Source: Marisediminitalea alba
GTDB lineage: Bacteria > Pseudomonadota > Gammaproteobacteria > Enterobacterales > Alteromonadaceae
Assembly: GCF_002993365.1 (NCBI RefSeq)
Contig: NZ_PVNP01000054.1
Span: forward strand, 1-64,000
Reading direction: 5' to 3'
Length of the DNA: 64,000 bases
Positions 27,542 through 37,118 of the stretch are shown here, in pieces (position 1 is the stretch's first letter; the number at the start of each line of letters is the position of its first letter). The translations under genes were made by a program, and so were the position numbers. The notes under the pieces were generated by a model, which saw only the letters and a list, made by a program, of their open reading frames with translations, was not told where the DNA came from and did no database searches.

Positions 27542-28411
27542 ATGCGTGATTATGGCAAGGTCTATACCCGCTTTTGGCTAAAGCAAAACGTTTTGTCCTG
27601 GAGTGACTCTGCGAAGTTGCTAGGACTGTATTTGCTTACATGCCCACATTGTAATTTGCTTGGCTGCTTTCGACTGCCGATTGGTTACGTTGCTTCTGAC
27701 TTGAACTGGGATGAGCAACAGGTTGCCAAGGCGTTAAGTGAGTTAGAACAAGATCAGTTCCTGATTCGTTGCGAGGAATCCGGTTGGACTTTGATTCGAA
27801 GCTTTCTGAAGCACAACCCAATCGAAAACCCAAACCAAGGTAAGGCAGCCTTTCGGTTGCTTAAAGATGTACCTGCCGACTTCGTTGGTATGGCATCGCT
27901 TTTGAAATCTCTTGCCGCTTTTCAAGCTCGGCTACCAGAAGAATTTTCATCATTGTTTATGCCTGATGGCAACCCGGTAAGGGACTCTCAACGGTCGGAT
28001 GACTCTGAGAGAAGCAATAAACCAACAGTTAAAACTGTTGACCACATACAGTTTGAAGACTTCTGGGATGTACAAATACGCAAAGAAAAAAAAGCGAAAG
28101 CCAAAGAAGAATGGCTACGCATGGGCCTCAATGAAGACCATGAACTCGCCTTGGAAGTGCTAACACGCTGGAAAGAGCAACGAGACAACCGATTGCAGTA
28201 TCAAGATCGGACTAAGACCCCTATGCCACATAACTGGCTTTTAAACCGGCAATGGGAAGACGAGTACGTTCGCATTGATGAAGTACAGCAATCATCGACG
28301 AGCCTAAAGGGCAGCAATCACCAATTGAATATTGAAGAAAGCAATCGTCGCATCGCTGAAAGCTGGGCCGGACCAGGTATTCGGGAGGTTCGTTCAAGTG
28401 CAGGAGGTTGA
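27542..28411 (+). CDS. Conserved ICE protein with winged-helix N-terminus (phage replication-protein-like)
   Basis: A 289-residue protein. The first about 110 residues (YGKVYTRFWLKQNVLSWSDSAKLLGLYLL and WDEQQVAKALSELEQDQFLIRCEESGWTLI) look like the winged-helix N-terminal domain of phage replication-initiation proteins. The rest is basic and low in motifs, with KEKKAKAKEEWLRMGL near 180. It sits in the SetR-controlled operon where SXT carries conserved genes of unknown role. A SetR-operator-like dyad lies within its coding sequence at 28022-28039. Function in the ICE is not known to me. Confidence 0.6.
   Translation: MRDYGKVYTRFWLKQNVLSWSDSAKLLGLYLLTCPHCNLLGCFRLPIGYVASDLNWDEQQVAKALSELEQDQFLIRCEESGWTLIRSFLKHNPIENPNQGKAAFRLLKDVPADFVGMASLLKSLAAFQARLPEEFSSLFMPDGNPVRDSQRSDDSERSNKPTVKTVDHIQFEDFWDVQIRKEKKAKAKEEWLRMGLNEDHELALEVLTRWKEQRDNRLQYQDRTKTPMPHNWLLNRQWEDEYVRIDEVQQSSTSLKGSNHQLNIEESNRRIAESWAGPGIREVRSSAGG
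28022..28039. promoter_or_regulatory. SetR-operator-like dyad inside a coding sequence
   Basis: CAACAGTTAAAACTGTTG has perfect 8-bp arms around AA. It matches the extended second intergenic operator at 15 of 18 bases and the 14-bp operator pattern exactly. It lies about 800 bp downstream of the croS promoter region. Confidence 0.5.
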
Positions 28412-29060
28412 TAAACGCGAGTTTGCTGAAGTTTGGGGAGCAGCTTGGGCCATGTATGGCAAAAGCGTATCACCGCAATTGCTATCCATCGCATTTGAAG
28501 CCCTTCGTGCTTATAGCATTGAAGAAGTGCGAATCGGTCTGACTCGGCATATTCAATCACCGGATACTGGGCAATTTTTTCCAAAGCCCGCTGACGTCAT
28601 CAAGCATATCGATGGCAACTCGGGTTCAAGAGCCATGGTTGCTTGGAACAAAGTTGACAAGGCTGTTCGTCAGGTTGGCGCTTGGACATCCGTGATGTTT
28701 GACGATGCGCTTATCCACCGCGTGATTTCGGACATGGGGGGATGGGTTGAACTCTGCAAAGTTGATGACAGGGAATACCCCTTTAAGCAAAAAGAGTTTT
28801 TAACACGCTACCAGGCTTACTTGCTGCGGGACGAAGTGGGTGAATACCCAAGGCTATTACAGGGTATTGCAGACCATCAGAACCAGCAAAAAGGATTTGA
28901 TATGCAAGCGCCTGTTGCCGTGGGTGACTGGTCAAAAGCGGCACAAGTTTACACGAGAGGCATCGCCAATTTTAGCGCAGTGCCTTTGAAAAGAATAAGC
29001 CCGAAAGCCATTCAGGCGCTTCTCGGAAATCAATTAGAGGACAAAAATGAAAACGATTAA
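28398..29060 (+). CDS. Conserved ICE hypothetical protein (DUF6475-like)
   Basis: A 220-residue protein from the GTG at 28398, chosen because GGGAGG lies 9 nt upstream; an in-frame TTG at 28332 lacks such a site. It overlaps the preceding stop by 14 nt. The FAEVWGAAWAMYGKSVSPQLLSIAF and HIQSPDTGQFFPKPADVIKHI segments resemble small phage/ICE proteins annotated DUF6475 that occur next to replication-type genes. No catalytic motif seen. It is followed by a 14-nt overlap with the next gene. Confidence 0.6.
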   Translation: MQEVDKREFAEVWGAAWAMYGKSVSPQLLSIAFEALRAYSIEEVRIGLTRHIQSPDTGQFFPKPADVIKHIDGNSGSRAMVAWNKVDKAVRQVGAWTSVMFDDALIHRVISDMGGWVELCKVDDREYPFKQKEFLTRYQAYLLRDEVGEYPRLLQGIADHQNQQKGFDMQAPVAVGDWSKAAQVYTRGIANFSAVPLKRISPKAIQALLGNQLEDKNEND

Positions 29061-29595
29061 AGCAAAAACCGTTGCCCTAGTGATAGCCATGTCCGCAAGC
29101 ACTTCAGTCTATGCGTTTCCGGGCTATCAGTGGGAAAAAGCAGCACAAAGTGTTGGTATTGATCCAGTCATGCTCTACGCCGTTGCCTTGGCTGAGTCAG
29201 CCTCACATCGAGGTCTTAACATGACCAGTCCATGGCCATACGCAATTCGCAATGGTTCAAACGCAACCTACGCCAAATCTAAGACAGAAGCGGAGCAACT
29301 GTTAAACCAGGCACTTCAAGAGAGTGAAAAATACCAGCTCGATATTGGCCTTATGCAAATCAATTTGCATTGGCATGGGCATCGAGTGAGCTCAGCAGCT
29401 GAACTGCTAGACCCCATCACCAACCTTACTGTCGGCTCCAGTATTTTGGCCGAAGCAATCAAGTCTTCACCAAACGATTTAGAGCTTGGCATAGGCCGCT
29501 ATCACAGTTGGAACGAAGAGCGTGCACGCTGGTATGGGCAAAGAGTGCTTTCTATCTATCGCAATATTTTACATGAACTGGAGGTCCGTCAATGA
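29047..29595 (+). CDS. Secreted lytic transglycosylase-like protein of the setDC operon
   Basis: A 182-residue protein with a signal peptide (KTVALVIAMSASTSVYA, cleavage near residue 22). The SLT domain has the catalytic Glu in MLYAVALAESASHRG and the conserved LDIGLMQINLHWHGH block, with a late GIGRYHSWNEERARWYGQRV. Transglycosylases of this size open peptidoglycan for conjugation machinery (VirB1 role). It overlaps both neighbours by 4-14 nt, so it is translationally coupled to setD. Confidence 0.8.
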   Translation: MKTIKAKTVALVIAMSASTSVYAFPGYQWEKAAQSVGIDPVMLYAVALAESASHRGLNMTSPWPYAIRNGSNATYAKSKTEAEQLLNQALQESEKYQLDIGLMQINLHWHGHRVSSAAELLDPITNLTVGSSILAEAIKSSPNDLELGIGRYHSWNEERARWYGQRVLSIYRNILHELEVRQ

Positions 29596-29891
29596 CAACC
29601 AATCAACAAGACTTCTATCAATTAAATTTGGCGTACCTACACGCAGCACGTGAATTGGCGCGCATTGATCCGCAAGAGGCGGTCTTGCGCTTTGGACTTA
29701 CACGCGACGTGGTGGATGCACTTATTAATGCCGGTGTTGACGACCTGCAACGAGTGGCGACCTCATCATTCATGCTGTTTCAACCAAGGGGTAACCAAAG
29801 CCAACTGATTGAGATGGTGAAGAGCAAAGGTACAGGTATCCCAAGAATCGCTTATTTATTATCAACCCTAAACAACAAGGGGGATGCATGA
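29592..29891 (+). CDS. setD: FlhD-like subunit of the transfer activator
   Basis: A 99-residue protein related to FlhD (QDFYQLNLAYLHAARELARIDPQEAVLRFGLTRDVVDAL). It overlaps setC by 4 nt (ATGA). With SetC it forms the heteromeric activator that turns on tra genes and the integrase in SXT/R391 elements. Size matches SetD. Confidence 0.92.
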   Translation: MTTNQQDFYQLNLAYLHAARELARIDPQEAVLRFGLTRDVVDALINAGVDDLQRVATSSFMLFQPRGNQSQLIEMVKSKGTGIPRIAYLLSTLNNKGDA

Positions 29892-30421
29892 TTGATAACC
29901 TGTCCAAAAGTGAGCTGTTTACCCGAGCCTCGCTGCTTATTAAGTACGGATTTCGAACGACCATTATCGCGCTCGATACAGGTTTGCCAATCCACATTAT
30001 CAGAAGGCTGCACAAAGAAGTGACTGGCAAGTCACCTTGTCCTGGTCAATTGCCAGAATCTGATGCCATCGTTAAAAGCAGAAGAGCCCTAGTTGAAGGC
30101 TCCCTGCTGATGGCGCTTTATGTCAATATTGGTGGTGATAATGTCTACAAGAAATTAAATATCGATGCTTTGATGAAGGCTTACGATGCGTACTTGGTTG
30201 CAAGAGAAGAGGCAGATCTTCCAGCTGAGATCCCCTGGAAAAAACTGACCATCAATGAAGGTTGGGTTCTAGCTCGTGATTTAAGATCACAGCTTGCATC
30301 CTTACACCGGTGTCGATGCGGCAGTCTGTATTTGACGGTATCTCAACAGCGCATTCAGCTTAAATGTCCTGTGTGTGAGATTATGGCCGAGCAAACCACT
30401 AGAGCACTTTTTGAGAACTAA
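29888..30421 (+). CDS. setC: FlhC-like subunit of the transfer activator
   Basis: A 177-residue FlhC homologue. The C-terminal zinc-binding pattern is visible as HRCRCGSLYLTVS and KCPVCE, giving four cysteines as in FlhC. SetC acts with SetD as master activator of conjugation. Expression follows from the croS promoter once SetR is cleaved. Confidence 0.93.
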   Translation: MIDNLSKSELFTRASLLIKYGFRTTIIALDTGLPIHIIRRLHKEVTGKSPCPGQLPESDAIVKSRRALVEGSLLMALYVNIGGDNVYKKLNIDALMKAYDAYLVAREEADLPAEIPWKKLTINEGWVLARDLRSQLASLHRCRCGSLYLTVSQQRIQLKCPVCEIMAEQTTRALFEN

Positions 30422-30478
30422 CATGCTGATGCATGATTTGATTGTGCACCGCCCGTGCACTTTGAGAGTACTAAGAAG

Positions 30479-30910
30479 ATGACAAACTTACTTAAATCTT
30501 TACCAGCACGCTGCTGGTTTATATCACTGGGGCTTTTTCTGGCGACTTTGGCTTCGGCTCATTTTTTTCCATCAGAAATATTAACGGCATCTGCCAAGTT
30601 AGCGGCTTTGCCATTTCTGTTCTGCACCGTCGTTTTTTTCAGCTACTTGGGATTCAAAGCGACCTGTAATCCCATCGGACTTATAGCCATCATCACTATG
30701 CTTGTAGCAATCGCATATTGGCAAGCGAGTTGGACAATTGTTGGTTTGGGACTCTTCTTCTTAGCTATTTGTACTGGAATTAGATTCTTGAGCAGCCAAG
30801 TTAAAGATTCGGGTAGAACTTTGAGCATTGAAGAAAAATGGTATTGGTATAAGCTCCATTCGTTTTTTGATGGCTTTTATCCTAGGTATCCCAAAAAGCC
30901 AAAAAAATAG
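30479..30910 (+). CDS. eex: Entry exclusion protein, inner membrane
   Basis: A 143-residue membrane protein, the size of SXT/R391 Eex. Three to four hydrophobic segments (about 12-32, 45-65, 70-105) precede a hydrophilic C-terminus ending in a lysine-rich KKPKK. The ATG at 30479 (AAGAAG upstream) gives the family length; an in-frame start at 30455 would add eight residues. Eex recognises TraG of an incoming ICE and blocks transfer between elements of the same exclusion group. It converges on traG. Confidence 0.85.
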   Translation: MTNLLKSLPARCWFISLGLFLATLASAHFFPSEILTASAKLAALPFLFCTVVFFSYLGFKATCNPIGLIAIITMLVAIAYWQASWTIVGLGLFFLAICTGIRFLSSQVKDSGRTLSIEEKWYWYKLHSFFDGFYPRYPKKPKK

Positions 30911-30930
30911 CCAGCCCACCACAAGCTGGC
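30908..30930. terminator. Bidirectional terminator between eex and traG
   Basis: Stem AGCCAGC/GCTGGCT with a 9-nt loop. On the minus strand GCTGGCTATTTTTTT is a strong tail for traF-H-G. On the plus strand a weaker CTGTTTTT follows after a short gap. Confidence 0.7.
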
Positions 30931-30942
30931 TACCTTCTGTTT

Positions 30943-33900
30943 TTAGTTCCTTCCTGATGCCTGGTTATAGGCCCTAATATCGATCAAGTTGTTCTGAGCA
31001 TAATCTCCCGCAAGGGATGCATTTGAGATCACTGCAATCTGCTTATCCACAAATGCTTTATCTTCTTCGGACACACTGTCGGGGATGTAAGAGCCACTCT
31101 CATCCTTTTGACGATACTCATTTAGTATTTGTTCCCTTAAGCCAAGCATTTCAGGCGACCAACTCGATGAGTCTTCAGAGTTGAAAACGCGCCCCGCCAA
31201 ACCTTCATTGAAAGCTTGAGCGAACACTTGACTTTGAATCGGGGTCAATCCCATTCTCTGCCCTTCGCTGTATGCTTCCTGTTTAAAATCATCGGCATAC
31301 TGTTCTAAGAACTCACCATATCGATTGTTAACTGCCGCACCGAATGCCCCAGCCAACATGGCTTCAGACTTAGTGCCCCAGTTTACTTCGGAGGCATACT
31401 GCGAACTCGATCCACTGTATGCATCATTAAACGCCGTCAATGGATTTTCCAAAGAGGTTCCGGCATCAACGGCGGCTTTTAAGCCATCCCAGGTTGATTT
31501 GCTGGCCACCGTTGCATTGTGCAAGAAACCTCTTGAGCCAGGATCTTCAAGCGCTTGTTCTTTGTAACTCTCATAGTCTTCGCCAAAGTGATTCAAGGTA
31601 TGCAGTGCTGCATCAGTATGCTTGCCACTGAAATCACCAATAGCACTGGCGCTGTTGAAGAACATTTCAGCACCAGAGACTCCGCTATCATCAGCCATAA
31701 TGCGAGATCGCCACTGAGATCCAGCTTCACTGTTTAGTCCAGATTGATAGGTACTTGTGTCAGAAGCTACGGCCTGCTGGGCTTGCTGCTGATGCGCATT
31801 CAACTGTCCATCTATACCAGACAGATTGGTTTGGTAAGCCGATTGAGCTGCGTTGAACTGAGTTTGAACTGTTGCTGCATCCTCGTAGCCGCCCAATACA
31901 CCCGATTCAACTTGGCTTTGAGTACCACCAAAAGTAGGTGCAGTTGATGACATGCCTTCATTTGAGCGCGGCTGAATTGATCGTAAATCGGCTCCGGTAG
32001 CCATGGCCATAACCGTCATTGCAGCTTGATAATCATTGTCGCGTTCAGCGGGCGTTGAAGAGTTGCTATAGGTTAAAGACTCCATAGCTGCCGCTACATA
32101 CGCCTGATTATCATCAGGTAGCAAGCGCTGATACATTGGAAGGTTTTCACGTAAACGGTTACCTGCTTCAACATGCTGGTTCATATAGCGACCTAAATAA
32201 TCCATGACTTCAGGATTGTCCGCTGCTAATCGGGTTAACGTCGCACCATCAGTATTTCTTTGTCCTGATAGACTGTAGCTGGCCTGATCAAGCTCACTAA
32301 AGCGATTTGATGCCGTGACAACGTCTTGAGCTGAACTCTGAAGTGACTGATAGTCTTGGTTAGACAAGGACATCTCAACGCCAGAACGTCTTGAGTCTGA
32401 AAGGTCCTTAACCATTGCATCGCGATACTCAGCACGTCGTGAATCACTCGATGCCAAGCTTTGCATCTCCCCAGTGAGCGTATTTGCGGTCGTAGATCGA
32501 GAACTGCCTTCTGACGACTCAACTTGGCCACTAAAGTTACCACCTAAATCCAGCCCTGCTCGTACCCTTGATAGTTTTGGTACACGAGATGAGTCTGGCT
32601 TATCGACTCCTGGCAAGTTGCCCTGTGGAGAATCATTGCCGCCAGTACCAAGAAGCCTTCCAAGAAAGCCCTTATCAGCAACTTCTTTCTCACCGGGATT
32701 AGTAATAGTTCCATCGCCACCGACCCTTAGGCCTCCCGATAGCACGCCCGATACCAAGCCACGTACAGCATCTTTTTTATCGTCTCCAAAACCATACCGA
32801 GTTTGCAGGTCATCAGTAACCTGATTAACAACGGCGCTAGATGCGGAGTTAGATGAGCCGATCTGACGTCCAACCGAAGACAGGTTGTCGTAACTTAGCT
32901 TTTCACCAAAAGTTCGACTCATAGTATTCCCAACCTGACGACTAAAGGCTTGGGTTGCTTGAGTCATGGATTCTTTTGCAGAGCCAACCATTGAACCCAC
33001 TGCGTTTCCTACAGAGAAACTGCTTAGTAGGTTTGACGCGCCGGTCATAGCAGAACCAGTGAGGGCTGAATTTTGGAACATTGACTGTGATTGCATTACC
33101 GGGGCATTTTTCGCGACATCTGGACTTGTCATCTTTTCATCAATGGCATCACCGTTTTGAAGACGTCCAGCCAAGTGGGTAGCGGTTATTGCTGAGCCAT
33201 AAACGAGCATGAGCGAAATCGCCGGAACACTCGACGCCAACATGCCGCCAGTCGCTATCCAGGTTTGCAGCACTGAATCCATCTGCATCATCCCGGCAAA
33301 AGATGGCACTTCTGTACCTGCAAAGGCATCAAGAGCCGACATTTTCCCTGCAACGGTTAAATGAATATACAGGTTAATGATGGCCATGACAGGCATCCAA
33401 AGTTGAATCCAAAGCAGGATTAACAAGTACTTCCCAGCCATTCGCATCCCGATTTGGCCAAGGGCTATCACAAAGGCCATCAAAGGGGTGATGGCGTAAA
33501 TGAAACCCTCAAAAAACGTCATCATCGGACGAACGATACTTTGGAACAGGGTCTGCTCCGCCGCCCATTGTGTATTGCGCTGTTCAATCGCTTGGTTAAC
33601 CATAACGGCTGCGGTGAAAGCTTGATCATCCATATACTTGCCCGTCACGCTTTGCTCATAAATAGGTAAAAGCACCGACGCGGTCATGTACTCTTGGGTG
33701 TTAACCGAGGCCAAACCAAGATTATTCAGTGCATTTCGGATCACGTCATCAGTATCAGTGGCTGACGAAGTTCCCAATGAGGCTGACAGAACCTGTTTAA
33801 GCCTTGGAATGAAGGTTGATTCTGTCATGAGTTTCAGTTGGCTATAGGCATCGGTGCAGTCCAAATCGCTACTGCTACCACTGAGCATGATGCGCGTGCC

Positions 33901-34512
33901 ATAAATGCGCGAATCAAACCTAATCGCAGTCATCGGGTTAGGATCACTCAGCACCTGATCGAGGTTCTTTTGGCCAATGTCGATACCAATCAAGGTGCAC
34001 TCTTTAATGTAGTTAAACCAAGATTGCTCGATATCCGAGCCGCCGACACGATTTGCATCACCCAACCCAGAGCGATCCATCACCTGTTTTCTCACTTTAA
34101 TCAGTGTCTGTAAACTGGATGCAAAGCCGTATTCCGTCATGGCGGGAGTTGAGAACGCCGTTTCAAACAATCGCGTGATTTGAAATCCAACAGTCGAAAT
34201 TGTACTGCCTGCGGCAGCAACACCGATGGGCACATTATCAACCACTCGAACTTGTCCCGTGTACGCATCCTCAATGCTCACACGGGTACTGGGTCCAAAC
34301 ATGGTTGCAAAGACTATCCATGAGACTAAAACGTGCTGAAAGTTAATCCCTCGACCACCTTGCATTAAGGCCTGAACAGAGACCATCAATACCCCAATGA
34401 GCAAGCCAATGCGAACCATTGAAGTAAAGTCGCCTGTACCAGTAATCATCGCGACAGCGTTCAAGACCTGCTCTAAAAATGCCGAATCCCCGATGGAATA
34501 GATCTCCCACAT
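30943..34512 (-). CDS. traG: Conjugation protein TraG (mating-pair stabilisation and exclusion target)
   Basis: A 1189-residue TraG. The N-terminal half is membrane-embedded (hydrophobic segments near 35-70, 335-390, 415-450); the C-terminal half is a long hydrophilic region rich in Ser, Gln and Asn. TraG stabilises mating pairs and is the partner sensed by Eex. Residues 606-608 read P-G-E; from memory, this position separates the SXT (S) and R391 (R) exclusion groups. It is 3 nt from traH and last in the traF-H-G operon. Confidence 0.93.
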   Translation of the reverse strand: MWEIYSIGDSAFLEQVLNAVAMITGTGDFTSMVRIGLLIGVLMVSVQALMQGGRGINFQHVLVSWIVFATMFGPSTRVSIEDAYTGQVRVVDNVPIGVAAAGSTISTVGFQITRLFETAFSTPAMTEYGFASSLQTLIKVRKQVMDRSGLGDANRVGGSDIEQSWFNYIKECTLIGIDIGQKNLDQVLSDPNPMTAIRFDSRIYGTRIMLSGSSSDLDCTDAYSQLKLMTESTFIPRLKQVLSASLGTSSATDTDDVIRNALNNLGLASVNTQEYMTASVLLPIYEQSVTGKYMDDQAFTAAVMVNQAIEQRNTQWAAEQTLFQSIVRPMMTFFEGFIYAITPLMAFVIALGQIGMRMAGKYLLILLWIQLWMPVMAIINLYIHLTVAGKMSALDAFAGTEVPSFAGMMQMDSVLQTWIATGGMLASSVPAISLMLVYGSAITATHLAGRLQNGDAIDEKMTSPDVAKNAPVMQSQSMFQNSALTGSAMTGASNLLSSFSVGNAVGSMVGSAKESMTQATQAFSRQVGNTMSRTFGEKLSYDNLSSVGRQIGSSNSASSAVVNQVTDDLQTRYGFGDDKKDAVRGLVSGVLSGGLRVGGDGTITNPGEKEVADKGFLGRLLGTGGNDSPQGNLPGVDKPDSSRVPKLSRVRAGLDLGGNFSGQVESSEGSSRSTTANTLTGEMQSLASSDSRRAEYRDAMVKDLSDSRRSGVEMSLSNQDYQSLQSSAQDVVTASNRFSELDQASYSLSGQRNTDGATLTRLAADNPEVMDYLGRYMNQHVEAGNRLRENLPMYQRLLPDDNQAYVAAAMESLTYSNSSTPAERDNDYQAAMTVMAMATGADLRSIQPRSNEGMSSTAPTFGGTQSQVESGVLGGYEDAATVQTQFNAAQSAYQTNLSGIDGQLNAHQQQAQQAVASDTSTYQSGLNSEAGSQWRSRIMADDSGVSGAEMFFNSASAIGDFSGKHTDAALHTLNHFGEDYESYKEQALEDPGSRGFLHNATVASKSTWDGLKAAVDAGTSLENPLTAFNDAYSGSSSQYASEVNWGTKSEAMLAGAFGAAVNNRYGEFLEQYADDFKQEAYSEGQRMGLTPIQSQVFAQAFNEGLAGRVFNSEDSSSWSPEMLGLREQILNEYRQKDESGSYIPDSVSEEDKAFVDKQIAVISNASLAGDYAQNNLIDIRAYNQASGRN

Positions 34513-34515
34513 GAC

Positions 34516-35904
34516 CTATTCCCCCAGTGCCGTAGATTTAACGGTGTAATAACGCTGCTTGCGAATGGTCTGAATCACCTGGTTAAAATGCGCCAGCAAT
34601 TCTTGCTCTGAACCGTATCTTCGCTGTAACGCGGCGTATTCCTCATTGATTTGGCGACGTGCACGTTCAAGGTCTTCCGTTAACAACTTCGCATAGGCAT
34701 GATCTTCCACACCGGAGGTACTTCTAGCTGCATTGAGCATGTCTTCAACCAATGCTCGGGCCATCTCAACAGCAATAAATGGCGCAGCTCTTGAAGCAAA
34801 CGACCTAGCAGCCCCTTCATTTAATGCAGAAAGTGTTCGAATCATGCCGCCAATACTTGCAGGAGCCGAGGTCATAAAAGCCTTTTCGGTGGTGCTAGCT
34901 GCCCCAGTATTTCGAGCAAACTTAAATATAATGCCGTTACTAGAACCTGTACCAAGAAGTAAATTTTCGACCTGAGTTGATAACCCGGTTAGGGTCACGT
35001 TAGTGATTGTCGGATTTAGACAGCCGTCTTGTGTCACTGTGTCACATCGGTACATAGCGACGTTACCGCCATGAATTAGATGCTCAATAGTCACTTTATT
35101 GCCATTCAGTCTGGTCAGTTTTGGGGCTTTACCTTGACCATCAGCCGCATTCGCTAAATCACCAACGATGATCGAGCCCGTCACGGACATAACCGCTTCA
35201 AGAAAACGGTCATCCCCCGATGCAAACCAGCTTGATGCCGAGTGACGTTTCAGTGCTCGCCAGACCAAGTTACCTTTAATCGTTTTGTTCACATCAGATG
35301 CCGCGACACTTGAAGCATTCTCGTAAGGGTTCTTACCATTGGACTCACTCCAACTGGTAAAAATGTCTCCAGCCCCTTTAAGTGAGCTCAACATGCTGGC
35401 CTCTGTTTGCCCCTTCTTACCAAAGGCGGCCAGGGTATCGTTCACGACTCCCTGAGCCATTTGACAGGAATTGCCAAAATACTCGTTCAACTGCTGGATT
35501 TTCTTTTGCAGTGTCTCCATGTGCTGGGAGCATTTCTCACACATAGCACTGAGCGCCAATTGGAATGCGTATCCCTTGGCATTTGCCGCTACAGAGCGAA
35601 GTAATTGAACAAACTGATCTGCATTAACAAATGACAAACTTCCAGCGAACATATCAATGCCGCCACAACCGGCTTGGAATGACGGAGGCACCATAGAGAC
35701 GAGGTTCTCGTTCATGATCCTGTTACGAACAACAACACTTCCACCAGATATAACGCCACGCCGCTGACTCTCGAATACACCAGGCGCAGTGGTGTTGGTC
35801 ATTGAACCAAACAACTGATTCATCTCCTGTTGCAAGCTTGCTTGGCTCATAGATGAAAAACCAATCGCACAGGCGATTAGCGATACTTGGAATACTTTTT
35901 TCAT
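34516..35904 (-). CDS. traH: Conjugal transfer pilus assembly protein TraH
   Basis: A 462-residue F-type TraH. The signal peptide MKKVFQVSLIACAIGFSSMSQA predicts periplasmic export. Family blocks include FAGSLSFVNADQFVQLLRSVAANAKGYAFQLAL and a cysteine pair in CEKCSQHMETLQKKIQQLN. TraH works with TraF and TraG in pilus extension and mating-pair formation. Tight spacing on both sides. Confidence 0.93.
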   Translation of the reverse strand: MKKVFQVSLIACAIGFSSMSQASLQQEMNQLFGSMTNTTAPGVFESQRRGVISGGSVVVRNRIMNENLVSMVPPSFQAGCGGIDMFAGSLSFVNADQFVQLLRSVAANAKGYAFQLALSAMCEKCSQHMETLQKKIQQLNEYFGNSCQMAQGVVNDTLAAFGKKGQTEASMLSSLKGAGDIFTSWSESNGKNPYENASSVAASDVNKTIKGNLVWRALKRHSASSWFASGDDRFLEAVMSVTGSIIVGDLANAADGQGKAPKLTRLNGNKVTIEHLIHGGNVAMYRCDTVTQDGCLNPTITNVTLTGLSTQVENLLLGTGSSNGIIFKFARNTGAASTTEKAFMTSAPASIGGMIRTLSALNEGAARSFASRAAPFIAVEMARALVEDMLNAARSTSGVEDHAYAKLLTEDLERARRQINEEYAALQRRYGSEQELLAHFNQVIQTIRKQRYYTVKSTALGE

Positions 35905-35906
35905 CG

Positions 35907-36851
35907 TTATAACCCTCCTTGTGCACGCAGATAGCGAACAAGGAACTCAGGGTCCTGTAATATTTTTTCGTTAAGCTCTTGGGCTGACATCGCGAGTGAA
36001 ACGCCGGGCTGAACAGGTCTGGTGGCATAGTAAGTTTGATCGTCAATCCAACCGGCTTGATGGGCTGCAAGAATGATTCGATTATTGAGCTCATCAAGGC
36101 TCATTGCGCCCTGGCCAATCGGAGTGATGACATTAGGCGGGTCTACTAAGAAGACCGCAGGAACAGTCGTAACGGACAACGATTGTGCTTGTCCTGAATC
36201 GACTTTGTAATTTGGAAATTCTCCACTTGGTAAAGGCAAGCCATCGACAGCAATAGCAAACACCTCGAAACCGTAGTTCAAAGCCATGGATTCGATGATA
36301 GGCGCTTGAGCATGGCAATAAGGGCAATCCGAACGATAGAAGAAGAACAAGCCAGCCCGTTTTGCTACTTCACCTAAAGCTACATCACGTTGAGCGCCAG
36401 CTTCTCGATCCATCCGATTGGCAGCATAGGTCGCCAAGGGTCTGCGACTGATTTCATCTAAAACAGGATCGCCCATGACCACCTGCTGACTAACATCAGC
36501 AAACTGTGAGCCCTTATCCATCATGACTCGCTGGAGATACAGATAGGCTCTGACATTCTCATTCGTCGGCTCATCAATCGCCTTGTCCATAAACGACTGC
36601 ATGTGCTCACGAAACCAAGCTGCACTGAAAGGCTTTAGTTCGCTCTGACTGGACTCCACGACACCAGATTCCGGCTTTGTAAGCTCATCAGGCTGTTCAG
36701 GCTCAGCTATAACCTGATACCAAAACCAGCCTTCCTGACCACGCTGATAGAATGGCCCATCATTAGCATGGGCGGGCAAGATGAATACAAAGAAAATAAT
36801 GATTGGGATGGTCACCCATAGGATAAACCAAGGTAACAAAGGGGTTCTCAT
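35907..36851 (-). CDS. traF: Conjugal transfer pilus assembly protein TraF, thioredoxin-fold
   Basis: A 314-residue protein. An N-terminal hydrophobic segment (about 5-27) acts as signal or anchor. The C-terminal half is a thioredoxin-like domain with the active motif CPYC in FFFYRSDCPYCHAQAPIIE, and a cis-Pro in VTTVPAVFLV. In F-type systems TraF participates in periplasmic pilus assembly and disulfide handling. It is the first gene of the traF-H-G operon; HS3 starts upstream. Confidence 0.93.
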   Translation of the reverse strand: MRTPLLPWFILWVTIPIIIFFVFILPAHANDGPFYQRGQEGWFWYQVIAEPEQPDELTKPESGVVESSQSELKPFSAAWFREHMQSFMDKAIDEPTNENVRAYLYLQRVMMDKGSQFADVSQQVVMGDPVLDEISRRPLATYAANRMDREAGAQRDVALGEVAKRAGLFFFYRSDCPYCHAQAPIIESMALNYGFEVFAIAVDGLPLPSGEFPNYKVDSGQAQSLSVTTVPAVFLVDPPNVITPIGQGAMSLDELNNRIILAAHQAGWIDDQTYYATRPVQPGVSLAMSAQELNEKILQDPEFLVRYLRAQGGL

Positions 36852-37118
36852 TGTCAGCTCCAGAAAATTTCATAGAGCTAACATGCTAAAGGTCCCCTTT
36901 AGAGCGATAGGCCAGATAGATGAAGGAATCGTGTGTGTTTCTGACTAGCTGTCTTGACCAGTAACAGCTAACTTTAATAAGCCAAAAATATGGTTTTCCG
37001 TTTTGAGCTAGGAGCGGACATCGAACTATCATACTTTGCAGAGGAAATATAGCTGTGGGTTAACTTTTAAAGAGTGATCGTGTACATTGTCCAGATTAAA
37101 TCAAGATGACACTTTTTT

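Noticed and set aside
36852..37118. A separate small gene between traF and the HS3 operon
   Set aside because: No frame with a ribosome binding site or plausible composition was found; the region is best read as promoter DNA for both flanks.
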